Part shown: positions 46,701-58,471 of the stretch, piece by piece
Position numbering within the stretch: position 1 is the first letter of the stretch
How the letters are laid out: each line of letters starts with the position of its first letter
Assembly: GCA_010093485.1 (NCBI GenBank)
Contig: MU001508.1
Span: forward strand, 510,051-574,050
DNA length: 64,000 nt
Source of the DNA: Karstenula rhodostoma CBS 690.94
Lineage: Eukaryota > Ascomycota > Dothideomycetes > Pleosporales > Didymosphaeriaceae
Direction: 5' to 3'
Notes under the pieces: model-generated
Database searches by the model: none
Told to the model about the DNA's origin: nothing
Seen by the model: only the letters and a program-made list of their open reading frames with translations
Program-made: the position numbers and the translations under genes

Positions 46701-49700
46701 TTACCTAAGAATATTATAGAAGGGAATAAAATATTTTATATATTAGACTTATCTAGCTTTATTAATATAGAAAGAGTAAGGTATCTATTAAGTAGCTTAT
46801 TTTTAGCTAAGACTAGAAAGACTACTTCTATAAAGTCTTCTTCTATAAAATTTTCTTTAATAAGAACTTCTTTTATAGAATTCTCTCTAGTAAGAATATC
46901 TCCTATTAGATCTTCCCTAAATTCTAGATATATTAATTTAAATATATTTTAAAATTAATTTTAATATATTTAAATAGAAATTAATCTATATAGTAATAAG
47001 TTCTTATTTAAAACTAGAAATTATAGGTAAAGCGAGAGGTACTATAGCTATAGAGAGATTAAATTACTATTTAAAGAGAGTAGTTTAAGCTAAATAAATA
47101 GTAATTTAAGCTATAAAAGGAGATAGATTTATATAAAAAAGAATTATAAATAGATATATTAAATAGCTTAAATATATTCTAAATATATTTACTTAGCTAT
47201 TTTAAAGTATTACTATCTCTAGTATTTTTCTTAAAGGGAATAAATAGATAGGTTCTTCTCTTTATATACTAAATATATAGAAGAAAACTTTAAGGCTAAA
47301 AAAAGTTACTAGTAGGTTTTTAAATTTAGCTAAAATAATTAGCTACTTTTTAAAAAAAAATAATACTTTTTTATTTTTTCTTTTACCTAGTATTTTATAT
47401 AATTAGTAAAGTAAAAGAGAGTAGATTAAAGAAATACTTATTAATACTATTCTTTTAGAGTTACTAAGTAAGTAGAAAAGTAATTAGTATTTTATTTATT
47501 AGAAATATTTTAAATAGGTTTAACTAGTATAATTTATATTAATTTAAATATATTTAGAATATATTTAATTATACTTATATAGCTACCCTCTCTATAGATA
47601 TCTTTAGAGCTTAAAGTTATAAACTAGGTATACTAAATAATAGCTTTTAATATTTAGGTAAAACTAGTTTAGCTAGTCTTTTTAGAGGTAATAGGGTAGT
47701 TTAGATAGTATTACTTAATATAAGTATAAAGTATACCCTTTTTATAAAAATACTACTAAATATATTAAGAATTTATTTATAATATATTTTTATAAAAGAA
47801 TTTATTCTATAGAGTAGGGTTTCTATATTATCTAATAGTAATATCTAGTAGTATAATTCTCTAGAGTAAATAAAGTATTTTTTACTAGAAATATCTTTAG
47901 AAAGCTCTAGTATATTAGGAGGAAGAGATCTAAGTTAAGTATACTTTTAATAGAAAGTCTATTTAAATATATTATAAATAATATTAAAATATATTTATAG
48001 GAAGAATTATATTTTATTCTAGCTTTAATATTATAATAAAGTACTTTAAGAAGANNNNNNNNNNTTTAAATATATTTAGAATATATTTAATTATACTTAT
48101 ATAGCTACCCTCTCTATAGATATCTTTAGAGCTTAAAGTTATAAACTAGGTATACTAAATAATAGCTTTTAATATTTAGGTAAAACTAGTTTAGCTAGTC
48201 TTTTTAGAGGTAATAGGGTAGTTTAGATAGTATTACTTAATATAAGTATAAAGTATACCCTTTTTATAAAAATACTACTAAATATATTAAGAATTTATTT
48301 ATAATATATTTTTATAAAAGAATTTATTCTATAGAGTAGGGTTTCTATATTATCTAATAGTAATATCTAGTAGTATAATTCTCTAGAGTAAATAAAGTAT
48401 TTTTTACTAGAAATATCTTTAGAAAGCTCTAGTATATTAGGAGGAAGAGATCTAAGTTAAGTATACTTTTAATAGAAAGTCTATTTAAATATATTATAAA
48501 TAATATTAAAATATATTTATAGGAAGAATTATATTTTATTCTAGCTTTAATATTATAATAAAGTACTTTAAGAAGAGAATATAAATAAAGAAGTAATATC
48601 TATAAAGTAAAAAAAGGGATTTTTTTATAGTTTTCTTTTACCCCTTATTCTTTTTATATATAGACTAGCGTGAAAAACCTTTTAAATTAGCTAAATATAA
48701 TTAAATAGTAATTATATTATATTATAAATATATTTAAGGAAAATATTTAAATATATTACTAATATATTTATATAAAATACTACTTAGTTTTTATTTTTTA
48801 TTTAAAAAATAGTTTAGAGTTATATTTAAAACTTTATTATCTACCTAAAGAATAGTTTATAGTTATATTTAAAACTAATTTAAATAAGTTCTAAATATAT
48901 TTAGGCTTTATATCTAAGACTAGTTTTATAGTTATTATTATTACTATAAGAACTTAGCTTTATTCTCTTAAATAAACTATTAGGAGAGGATAGCTAAATA
49001 TATTAGTAATAGTTTAAATATATTCTAAATTTATTTAGACTTATTTAACTATTAGAGCTATTCTAAAGACTACTCTACCTTTTTAAAATTAAGAGGGTAA
49101 AGGCCTAAATATATTAGTAATAGGTTAAATATATTTTAAACCTATTTAAACTTACCTTAGTAGTAATTAAGGGGGTAAAGGCCTAAATATATTAGTAATA
49201 AATTAAATATATTCTAAACTTATTTAAACTTACTTTAGTAGTAGTTTTACTACTACTAGTATTAGTAGTAGTAGTAGTAATAGTAGCTCTCTTTCTTTTT
49301 TTCCTATTCCTTCTTTTTCTTTAATTTCTAATTAAGGGCTAAAAATATTAGTATTTACTAGAATATATTTAGAATAAATTAAGAATATATTTAAGAAACT
49401 TATTTTATTAGGGAGAAGAAAAAGGGCTTCCTTCTTTTTTTTCTTTACTTTTTTCTTTTTTTTATTATTTTCTTTATTATTTTTCTTCTCTTTATCCTTA
49501 TTCTATAGATATTAGCTTAAATATATTTTTAATCTATTTAGAACCTATTTAAAGGACTTACCTAATTAATAAAAGGGGCTTCCTCCTTCTTTATCTTTTT
49601 TTCTTTTTTATTATTTTCTTTCTCTTTATCCTTATCTTATAGATATTAGTATAAATATATTCTAAACCTATTTAAAAAACTTACTAGACTAAAGAGAAAA

Positions 49701-50834
49701 GAAGGGGCCTTTTCTTTTTTTTTTTTTTTTACTTTTATTTCTTTTTTTTTATTTTTTTTATTCTTATCCTTATTTTATAGATATTAGTTTAAATATATTC
49801 TTAATCTATTTAGAACCTATTTAAAGAACTTATTTAAATAGAAGGGAAAAAAATAGTCTTTTTCTTTTCCTCTTTTTTATTTTCTTTTTTTTTTTTTTTC
49901 TTTTTATCTTTATTATTATTCTAAGTATATTAGTATAAATATATTTAAAATCTATTTAAAGGGCTTACCTAATTAGAGATAAGAAGGGGAGGAAGAAAGG
50001 GAGAAAGAAAAGGGGGGAGAGTAATAGGCCTAGTAGAAGTTTAGTAAAAATTAGTTTAAATATATTCTAAATATATTTAAACTTATAGTATTAGTAGTAT
50101 TATAAGTTACTATTATAATATTATAATAGACTAAATATAAATTAGTAAACTAAATATATTTAAAATAAATTAAGAATATATTTACCTTTTATTTAGAAGA
50201 GAAAGTACTTTTCTAGTTATCCCTTATTTATTTTTAAAAAGTTAGTAATTAAAGTAAATAAATATATTTAGAATATATTTAAACTAAATCTATAATAATA
50301 AAGTTATATACTTTAATTATATAAGTAATATAAGTACTATAGGTCTAGTATACCCTCTAGTATTATATAAGTAAAAGGTTTAAATAAGTTTAAAATATAT
50401 TAAATCTACTCTATAAGCCCTATATCTATTCTTACTATACTTAATAATATATTTTCTTTTTAAATTATTAATTAAATATATTTAGAATATATCTAAAATA
50501 TATTTAAATATAAATATCTATATATTTATTAAGAGGGGGCTAAGGCTATTAGGTAAGTAATTTAAAACTAAATATTATTAATATAATAACTATTATATAT
50601 TAAAGCTAGAATATATTTAGAATATATTTACTTATATAATAAAAGAGCTTTTTAGTAAATATATTAGTAATTACTATATAAACTTATTTAGAATTTATTT
50701 ATATAAATATATATATAGTATTATAATTAAATATATTTAGAAGTTATTTAGGTAATTTTATTTATTATAGGTAATCTAGCTTATATAATATACTAAGCCT
50801 TAGCGCTACCTTAGTATATACTATAAAATTTACC
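43717..50834. repeat. Extreme AT-rich, RIP-saturated island
   Basis: For about 7.1 kb the sequence is overwhelmingly A/T with scattered G and C, no ORF of note, and practically no CpA or TpG; I find a single TpG, in GCGTG near 48670. Loss of CpA/TpG with gain of TpA is the signature of repeat-induced point mutation. Both edges are sharp, at about 43717 and 50834. A motif close to AATATATTTAGAATATATTT recurs many times, e.g. near 47546, 48068, 49365 and 50600, sometimes as a near-palindrome. The original content was probably transposons or other repeats. No terminal repeats, target-site duplication or coding remnant can be recognised. Confidence 0.92.
47543..48576. other. Assembly gap flanked by identical 512-bp copies
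   Basis: A run of ten N (48055-48064) separates 47543-48054 from 48065-48576. Wherever compared, the two blocks match base for base at an offset of 522. The left block ends exactly at the gap and the right begins exactly after it. This is what unmerged overlapping contig ends look like, so the true sequence is probably 522 bp shorter. Confidence 0.9.
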
Positions 50835-51072
50835 TGTGCGCCTACAAGGGGGCAGTATACGCTGATCTAAAAACTATAGTCGGGTGACCTGCCTGCACCC
50901 GGCTAGGCGTCTCAAAGATTGGCAAATCTTGTGTAATTATTGGCAGACAGCGGCGTCTAGGATGAGAGTTCGAGCTGACAGCGAACCGCGCGAACCGCGA
51001 AACTTGGAAAGACGATGCGGTCGCTGGATGCTGAACGACAGTATCGTGGATTCGTGCGAAGCGGTCACTGTC

Positions 51073-53883
51073 CTACTCTAGCCACGCTTGCAGAGCGCCG
51101 AGCACCAGCGCCGCCAACGTGACGAGCCAACCTGCCACGCCAAACGCTCCCTGCACGTCGTGTTTCTTGATGGTCCACAGTACGGCGAAGACCGCACTCC
51201 CGATGCCGAAGCCAGCCATGATAACCGCCCACACCTTTTGCGCCAGGAAACCTTCCACGAGAAATATGCCCCACCCCATGCCGAACTCGAGTCTCTCACG
51301 GCGCTTAGGAGCGCGTAGATAGGTTACCAGCTCGCCGTCGTAATCCTCGGGATGTTTGAAAAGGTGGAGGAGGTAATGAGACCCAACCGGGGGAATCAGG
51401 TCGACCGCTTCGAACGTGTACGGATGCTGCGATGGCGATTTATCATTCGTGGAAGAAGATGTAGGCGGCATCGATGGGGTAGCGCGGATATCGGCAAAGC
51501 GGTTACGGTGGACTTCGAATTGGACGAACTCAATGGTGGTCAGTCCTCGCAACCTCGTCCACTTCATCCACCGTCGATTAATGTTCTCGTAGTGCTCTCG
51601 TAGCACCATGGCAAGGTCTTTATCACTGCGGATCCTTTGCGTATTCACGTCGAGATGAACGATCTTTGGTGTGAACCTTCCCTCGTTCGCACACGTCAAC
51701 AGCCAGGAATCTTCCACCGGGCGGCCTATCGACACACCGAACGAGCTGTTATTTTTGACCCGCGTCGGACTATACTTTGAGTTGTTGTTACTCTTGCCCC
51801 ATAATGAAGGACCCCCATACGTCGAAGAAGGAGTTGCCAATGTGGACGCCCTGCTCGCATTGTCGAAGATCGATGACATCGATGTTGAGGTGCTGGATCG
51901 ACTGTGTGGACTCGTCGGAGTATGTGTGCGCGGGCGGTTAAGATATCCTTCGAGCCACCGAGCAGCGCCCGGTCGGCATTCGATGAAATCGTCGTAGAGG
52001 GGCTCGCCGCAAGACTACCTCGGTCAGAGAAAGACATACAACTAGGCAACAGAAAGTCTACTTACGCAGGTCCAACGAACGCGGACATGATCAGCTGGCA
52101 CTGCCGGTTCGCTCCCGTACGAATTGCGCAGATGTTGGAGACCCTCGACCACCTTATCAAGCACAGCACCCATAGCAAGGCCCCAAAACGTGGTCAAACG
52201 GTTGCCTGATACTGTAGGCGCAGATCGTATCTCGAGACCTGGAGGAAGCGTGTATATTCCTCTCTCACCATCGTCAATTGGTTCGTTGATGCTTGGTATT
52301 GTTCGTTTGCTTTGGATCTGACTCGGTTCGAGATCGTCTGCAACTTTCCCAAACGCTATTTCGAGAGCATCGCGGATATCGTCAGCATCAGCTGGATCCA
52401 CTTCAGACCACTCGGGTGAGCCTTCTGCGGATTCATTCCCAGGCACGTGGCTAGTTAGACTCCTCACTGCTGCAGGTGATGTATTCGTGCGAGGTGAAGA
52501 TCTTCGTATGGTGGCGGGTGACGTTTCTGCGGATCTGGAAGGAGAATGGCGTGTATCAAGACGAAGACGAGTTCTTGACAGAGCTCCTGGTATAGCATCT
52601 GGAGCCGAAATTTGGCGCCGAGCTTTTCGGTTCGCCATTTCTTGCCTATCTGGCTGGGTCCGCCGCTTGTGCGCGTTGCGCTTCTTCTTGGAGCTCTCGT
52701 CGGACCCTTCTTCCTTGGAAGAAGGATCTGAGCGAGGTTCATGGGTCGATTGATATGATGCTACTGCGGCGTTGCGAAGACGTTCCAATACGAACGCTTC
52801 AGAAATCGAACCCTGCGGCGACCGACCTATGAAGGACTTACGAGCACCAGTACGATTGAGATCTATTCGTGTTGCCTTGCCCTTTTCGCGCACTCGATTT
52901 ACTTTCTCTACGCGTCGTACTGGTCCAACAACTGACAGACCTCGCGTAGGAGTTTTGACTATGCTCAGCACAGAGCTAGATCTAGTCGGCAGGACGGAGC
53001 TATAGTTTGACACCGGTTCCATATCTGTGTGATCTTCCATGCGATCGATGACGGAACGAACATCTGGTAGCAATGTTTCGGCGTCGCTGAGGTTATCTTC
53101 AAGCACGGAAAACACCGTTCCAGGCTCGCCAGACGTTTGGCTGAGCCATTGTGGAATCGAAGAAACCGCGCGTGCAATCCCTGGCCGGGCCGCCTTCTCG
53201 ACGCCAGGCTCCCCTGACGAGCCAATCTCGAAGACACTACCAGGCACGACGTCCGCTACAAGATTCGCAGTGGCATTGGTGTCCAGCTCTACTGGGGGAG
53301 CCGTAGAGTCGAGCTCGGAAAGTGTCGGCAGTTGCTCGACGGGATCGCGATCAAGTTGAACCTCCCTGACCTCGTTTGTATCTGCGCTGGTACCCTTCAA
53401 AAGCCTGACGACGAATCCCTTCCCACTCTTTTTTATCCGCGCCTTGATATCGGCCAGCTTGCGCGACTGTGTCGAAGCAGTGGAATCGCTCCGCGAGAAT
53501 GTGACCTTCCAATCCGGCACAACTTTGTCTAAAAACTCGGGAGGTATGGCATCCAGCTCCGACCACCCCTGCCGATCAGCTTGCGGTGTTGATGGAGGGC
53601 TCGACTTCTGCGTCTGGTATAATTTCGAGACGTCGTAGCCCAAACTTGGCGCTTCTTGTAGGCTTGCGATGAGCCTCTTGGACGGAGACGCCTTCAGAGG
53701 ATTTCCACCACTATCCTTCTGGTGCTGGGGGTCGACATTGACTACCAGCTGAAACTGGCCGGGTTTGTCCTTCTCCTCTTGTAACGTAAGTGTGAAAGGG
53801 ACGGATTGCGTCTTCTCGTACTGAGGAAGAGGCGTGCCGCGGCCGTCTTCGTGCGATGGCAATTGTACGAGGTCTTCGTGCAT
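51073..53883 (-). CDS. Large tail-anchored membrane protein of a conserved ascomycete family, function unknown (919 aa)
   Basis: Exon 1 53883-52066 and exon 2 52014-51073; a 51-nt intron (GTAAGT donor, GAGGTAG acceptor) keeps frame (2760 coding nt). Residues 1-600 are polar, Ser/Pro/Arg-rich and probably disordered, with a basic KKKRNAHKRR stretch. The conserved part starts at about 607 with CGEPLYDDFIECRPGAARWL, then WLLTCANEGRFTPKIVHLDV (710-729), an IEFVQFEVHRNRFADI segment, a LIPPVGSHYLLHLF segment, and two C-terminal membrane helices at about 866-888 and 896-916 with IKKHDVQGAFGVAGW between them. I recall similar architecture in uncharacterised filamentous ascomycete proteins. The frame stays open upstream of the first ATG to a TAG acceptor-like site at about 53940, so a 5' exon may be missing. 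Confidence 0.85.
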
Positions 53884-55197
53884 CGGACGGGTAGGGGCAT
53901 GCGGTCGCGGGACCGGTGAAGCTATGGAGGAGGCCTACCAATGGCGGTCAGTAAGCCTCTACGGAAAGGTGGCAATCCAAAGCGTGCAATTGCTGCAGCC
54001 TGGTGCAACGGAAGAGCAACTGACCATGATCTCTGTCGGTGACTTCGCACAATGCAGAGGTGCCTGAGCGAAGCAGATTCGAACCAGGCGAAGGCGGCCA
54101 TGTTGGTTTTTGACGAGCAGGCTGCAGTCAGCTGCATACGGTGACGGGGAGGGCAGTCGTTAAGGCGCACTCGCTGCACTGCCACAGATTGCGCATCGAG
54201 GGGTGCTGGTGGCTGCGTGCCGGGAGGATTGATTGGTGACATCGCCCAGCTGACGAACGCCAAACACCATCTGAACTCTTGTTCGCGGCCTCATCTTACG
54301 CGGCCGTCGGCAGCTTCATCGAACCCATGTCCAACCAGATCGGTCAACTCGTATCGTACGCTTGGCGCTGCAGTCTTCTGCTGCGACGAGGCTGCGCGCG
54401 TTCTCGTGTCCTCAGTGGGCAGTGTACGACGATTTGTGAGAAAATGGAGGCACCAAGTAGCGTCGCGCAAGTCACTGTATGAGCGAAAAAGACCCCAGAC
54501 CACAGTGAGCTCGGAAATGCCCCTGGCCTGGCTTTTATCAGACGCCGCGCCGGCCTCGCAAACCCGCGGTCCATTGCGCGGGTTTGCGTTAGTATTCCAG
54601 ACGGCACGACCATGCCTGGGTCTTTTGGCTAACAAGCGTCAACTCGTTCCAAGTAGGGCGCAGGTATGAGCGAAGAAGCACAACGAAGTCGAATTAAGTT
54701 TGTAGCTCACGTATTCACGTAGTTGGCGTTTGTGGCTCACGTAGTCACGTGGTTGGTAGGAACTGGTGCCGCAGCTCCTTCGCTCCTTCGCTTCGTACCA
54801 CCAGCAAGCTTGCAGGTTGTATACCAACAACAAACCACATACCGAGGTCCACGATCACAATTGTCCCATCCTGACTTCAATCTCTTTCCCGTGCGTCATG
54901 GCAAGTCTGCTAAGTCGCGCCCAGGACGACGTTGCGTTAAATTTCCACCTATCCAGGCTGCGAATTCCATTCGTCTCGGCGCTAATGCTCCGCTACCCCA
55001 GCCGGCAAATATCGTCCAGTGCCTACTTCAGCACCACCTCCGCGAGTAGTCCCCGCAAGATCTCCAAGTTTATCCGATGCCCGCCTTCTGCCCCGCGTGA
55101 TACCGTGTTCGAGAGGCGAATCCGGGGAATCTCGTTGCGCAACCCGAGATCTTGGATTTCCACGCGTAGACAGTAGTGAGGCTCTCGGATGCAGTCA
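53884..55197. other. Intergenic; no confirmed gene
   Basis: Several overlapping frames of 60-150 codons on both strands, none with motif or splice support. The right part (about 54700-55180) is the probable promoter region of the GH93 gene. Confidence 0.45.
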
Positions 55198-55204
55198 TAT
55201 ATAA
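55198..55204 (+). promoter_or_regulatory. TATA box of the GH93 gene
   Basis: TATATAA, 62 bp before the GH93 start codon, the normal place for a fungal core promoter. Confidence 0.55.
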
Positions 55205-55266
55205 GTCGATCGCCTCCGCAACCATGGGCCACATCCCAGCGGATATTCGTCGTTGAATAGACGACG

Positions 55267-56400
55267 ATGAAGCTCACGAGCATCTTTTCGGTTCTGGGCC
55301 TAGCCTCCGTTGCGGTCGCAAAGCCATTGGCGTCCAAAGCCCCGTCCACCTTCTCTCGTCGGGTCGTTTTCGAGCCTCCCAGGGATGCGAACTGGACAAA
55401 CCCTGGGGTCCTCTACGCTCGCAGTGCGCAATTGCCCAATGGCGATCTCCTCGCGACGTGGGAGAATTACAGCCCCGAACCCCCGAAGGTGTACTTCCCC
55501 ATCTACAAGTCCACCGACCAGGGCTACACTTGGAAAGAGCTCTCCAGAGTGCAAGACACCCAGAACGGCTGGGGTCTGCGCTACCAGCCCTTCATCTACG
55601 TCTTGCCCGAAGCACTAGCCGGATTCCCCGCCGGCACCGTTCTTGTTTCTGGATCTTCGATCCCGACAGACCTGTCCAAGACACAGATTGAACTATACGC
55701 TTCCCGCGACAGCGGCAAGACATGGAAGTTCGTCTCGCACATCGCAGCCGGCGGCGTCGCGCTCCCCAACAACGGCGAAACCCCAGTGTGGGAGCCTTTT
55801 CTCTACAAGCACAAGAACACGCTCATCTGCTACTACTCGGACCAGCGCGACCCAAAGTACGGCCAGAAGATGGTGCACCAGACCACCAAAGACCTCAAAA
55901 AATGGGGCCCTGTCATCGACGACGTCACCTACCCTACCTACACCGACCGCCCCGGCATGCCGACGGTGGCCAAGCTTCCCAACGGCCAGTTCATCATGAC
56001 CTACGAGTACGGCGGCTTCCACGGCACCACCAGCTACTCCTTCCCCGTGCACTACAAGATTGTGTCTGACCCGGAGAAGTTCGGTGCAGCGACCGGCGTG
56101 CAGCTCAAGGCCACCGACGGCACCGTCCCCGTAGGGTCCCCCTACGTTGTGTGGAGCTCTGTTGGCGCCGCCAACGGTACCATCATTGCGTCTGGGCACT
56201 CGAACAGCGAGGTCTTCCTCAACACGCAGCTCGGACAAGGCCCGTGGGAGAAGGTGGCGACGCCCGAGGCGACGTCTTATACGAGGCATTTGAGGGTGTT
56301 GAAGGATCAGACCAAGTTGCTGATCTTGGGCGGTGGACAGCTGCCGCCGAGTACGACAAATAAGGTGCAGCTGAGTGTTGTTGATATTCGCAAGTTGTAG
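55267..56400 (+). CDS. GH93 exo-arabinanase (377 aa, single exon)
   Basis: Signal peptide at residues 1-18 (MKLTSIFSVLGLASVAVA). The mature part is a six-bladed beta-propeller with Asp-box motifs STDQGYTW (82-89) and SRDSGKTW (146-153). Family hallmarks are NPGVLYARSAQLPNGDLLATWENYSPEP near the N terminus (given as separate parts, 45-59 and 60-72), WGLRYQPFIY (102-111), ETPVWEPFLY (171-180) and FIMTYEYGG (242-250). E176 and E247 correspond to the two catalytic Glu described for Fusarium Arb93A. These enzymes release arabinobiose from the non-reducing end of alpha-1,5-arabinan, so the product would act on pectin side chains outside the cell. Length equals that of characterised members. Nothing looks damaged. 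Confidence 0.93.
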   Translation: MKLTSIFSVLGLASVAVAKPLASKAPSTFSRRVVFEPPRDANWTNPGVLYARSAQLPNGDLLATWENYSPEPPKVYFPIYKSTDQGYTWKELSRVQDTQNGWGLRYQPFIYVLPEALAGFPAGTVLVSGSSIPTDLSKTQIELYASRDSGKTWKFVSHIAAGGVALPNNGETPVWEPFLYKHKNTLICYYSDQRDPKYGQKMVHQTTKDLKKWGPVIDDVTYPTYTDRPGMPTVAKLPNGQFIMTYEYGGFHGTTSYSFPVHYKIVSDPEKFGAATGVQLKATDGTVPVGSPYVVWSSVGAANGTIIASGHSNSEVFLNTQLGQGPWEKVATPEATSYTRHLRVLKDQTKLLILGGGQLPPSTTNKVQLSVVDIRKL

Positions 56401-56846
56401 ATAGTAGAACAACATAACGTAGCGACGCCTTTTTGGCACTACTAAGATCCTTGCTGGACAGATAATTCTCGTGGCAACGCGGATGATGTATTATTCAATT
56501 AAGAACCCAGGATTATTTCATCAATCCAATATGGAATATCATAATTCAATTGAACCGGCTTTGACGTTGCACCACTATGAAGTCCTACCACATCTTCTGC
56601 ACCGCGCTTGAATGAACTGCCTACTGCACTAGTACACCGAACGTACCCGCGAGACATCGCCATTGCAGTCCTGCATCAGCAACGAACAAACACACATCTC
56701 AAGCGTGGTCATCGACGGTCGCAGCATAGTAAAGTTCTATCATATGTATATAATCCAAGATGCACCAGAATCCCTACTCACACACCAATCCTGACGTAAA
56801 CAATAGTCCCGGCTTGACTCACAAAAATCCCATCTTTCACAACTCG
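56401..56846. other. Convergent intergenic region
   Basis: AT-richer spacer between the GH93 and RING-H2 genes, which converge. It presumably holds both 3' ends; no ORF of interest. Confidence 0.5.
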
Positions 56847-57566
56847 CTATCTTGAAGAATTATCAGCCGAAGGGTCGTAGCACAGCCACTTCCTGCACAT
56901 GGGACATTTCCCCACGCCATTCCCTTCAGCCGGCGTATCGAAACATTCCATGAGGCATGCCTTGTGGAAAATGTGATTGCAAGTTGTGCGGACGACGGAA
57001 AAGTCGAAACCTTCGGGCATTTCGTCGGGGTCGTTGAAGTAGGGATTGAGGCAGATGGAACATTCCTTGGGGACATCTTTTTCTTCTTCGTCGTCTTCAT
57101 CCTCCTTGAGTATATCAGGGTTAACATATTCCAAGCTCTCGTTTAGCACGCGGACGTCCTCTATCCGCGGTAACTCCGCTATCATTTCCCGTCGCTGTTC
57201 GTCCTCGTCGTCGTCGTCAAGGTATTGTTGCAATACCTCATCTTGCCAGACGTGTATCCAGCGGTGTCTTGTAGGCTGTATAACTTGCTCTATAGTTATA
57301 TCGGCTAGCCTATCTTCATCGATCATGCCCTGGCGAACTACCAGGTCCTCTATTCGATTGTCTTCCTCTTCCTCTTCGTCTTCGTCCTCGCCTTCCCACT
57401 CTGAATCACTCATCAAGGTGTTGAACAAATTATCGTCTTGGTTCACGATAGCCTCGTATAGGTCTTCGTACCGGGTGCTAGGGATAAGTCGGTTGGACGC
57501 GAAGTTGATGTACCCGTCTGGGGATGACATGCAGAGGTAGAACACTCGTGGGTTGAAATCATCCAT
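56847..57566 (-). CDS. RING-H2 finger protein, acidic (239 aa)
   Basis: Single exon from the ATG at 57566. The C terminus carries a complete RING-H2 set: C169-x2-C172, C196-x-H198, H201-x2-C204 and C221-x2-C224, with the final CPMC-Arg-Lys-Trp typical of E2-binding RINGs. The N-terminal 165 residues contain three highly acidic clusters (about 57-69, 117-123 and 155-163) and no membrane span, so it is probably a soluble E3 ubiquitin ligase. The acidic tracts may bind basic partners or favour nuclear location (inference). The gene is less GC-rich than its neighbours. Confidence 0.85.
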   Translation of the reverse strand: MDDFNPRVFYLCMSSPDGYINFASNRLIPSTRYEDLYEAIVNQDDNLFNTLMSDSEWEGEDEDEEEEEDNRIEDLVVRQGMIDEDRLADITIEQVIQPTRHRWIHVWQDEVLQQYLDDDDEDEQRREMIAELPRIEDVRVLNESLEYVNPDILKEDEDDEEEKDVPKECSICLNPYFNDPDEMPEGFDFSVVRTTCNHIFHKACLMECFDTPAEGNGVGKCPMCRKWLCYDPSADNSSR

Positions 57567-58471
57567 GTCTGGGGTGGTTTAGGATATGTGAGTGATGTAG
57601 TTGTGCTAAGGATATAGCGGTGCACTGGGATGTAGGGGCATTTCCTCTTTTTTATTATGAGGATCATTCACATTGAGCTTTCGTCGGACTATCTCTGTTG
57701 TGATCGTAGGGGACAACATGGAATTGGAAGAATTGAAGGTCCCGTTCTCGGTATCGACCTTGATTTACAATAGATCGAGGACGACTCGACTTTCACATTG
57801 CTCGAGGACGAGTAAACGTGCTCAAACAAAGAAGCAACCGGGCGTCTACTCGAATTGAAGGTACCGTATATTGCTGCACATCCATAGTATCAAATTCAAT
57901 GTACATGGTTTTTTAACTGAACGGTGGCTTGAATACATCTATGCTGGTGAACGCACCGTGTTATACAACAGACTTGGCAAACTGGAGTCTGCAGGTGTTA
58001 CAGAATATCAACACATTGCTTGAACTGGGGGGCAAGTCCACATGGCTAATGTATACATGCACCTGTACATGGTTTGGATCCCGTTTACACACATAACAAC
58101 TGATACATAGCCATCTGTGCTGTGCATTCGAGCAGTGACATGGGAGACCAGTTGGCGAGTTTCTTATTCAGACCCAAGTTTTGCCTGGCAAAGCCATGGT
58201 AAGAGTGAATGAGCATTACTAGGCTATTTAGAAACTCTGAAGCTTCTCTATGGAAGTAGTTCATGCCAGATGCAGGGAGATGGGCAGAGTCAGAATGGCG
58301 TGTCTGCCTGCCTTCTCACTTGGAAGTGTTGAGTGAAAGGAATCGCGGGGGAGGTGCGTTTGCAGAGTGTGGAACTTTCCAGACTCGAAGAGTCTTTTCA
58401 TGACCGCTCCCTCGCGCAAGAACATCCGCACTCCACGACACTTGCGGCTCCAAATCCGCACCAACAACACC
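57567..58471. other. Divergent intergenic region
   Basis: Lies between the RING-H2 gene and the 209-aa gene. No ORF or motif that I can support; it should contain both promoters. Confidence 0.45.

Noticed and set aside
47543..48576. Genuine tandem duplication inside the AT island
   Set aside because: Perfect identity and exact abutment on an N gap indicate contig-end overlap.
43717..50834. Mitochondrial DNA insertion as the source of the AT island
   Set aside because: No mitochondrial gene, tRNA or rRNA signature is readable, and the specific loss of CpA/TpG fits RIP better.
55693..56439. Minus-strand ORF of 248 codons
   Set aside because: Antisense shadow of the GH93 gene.
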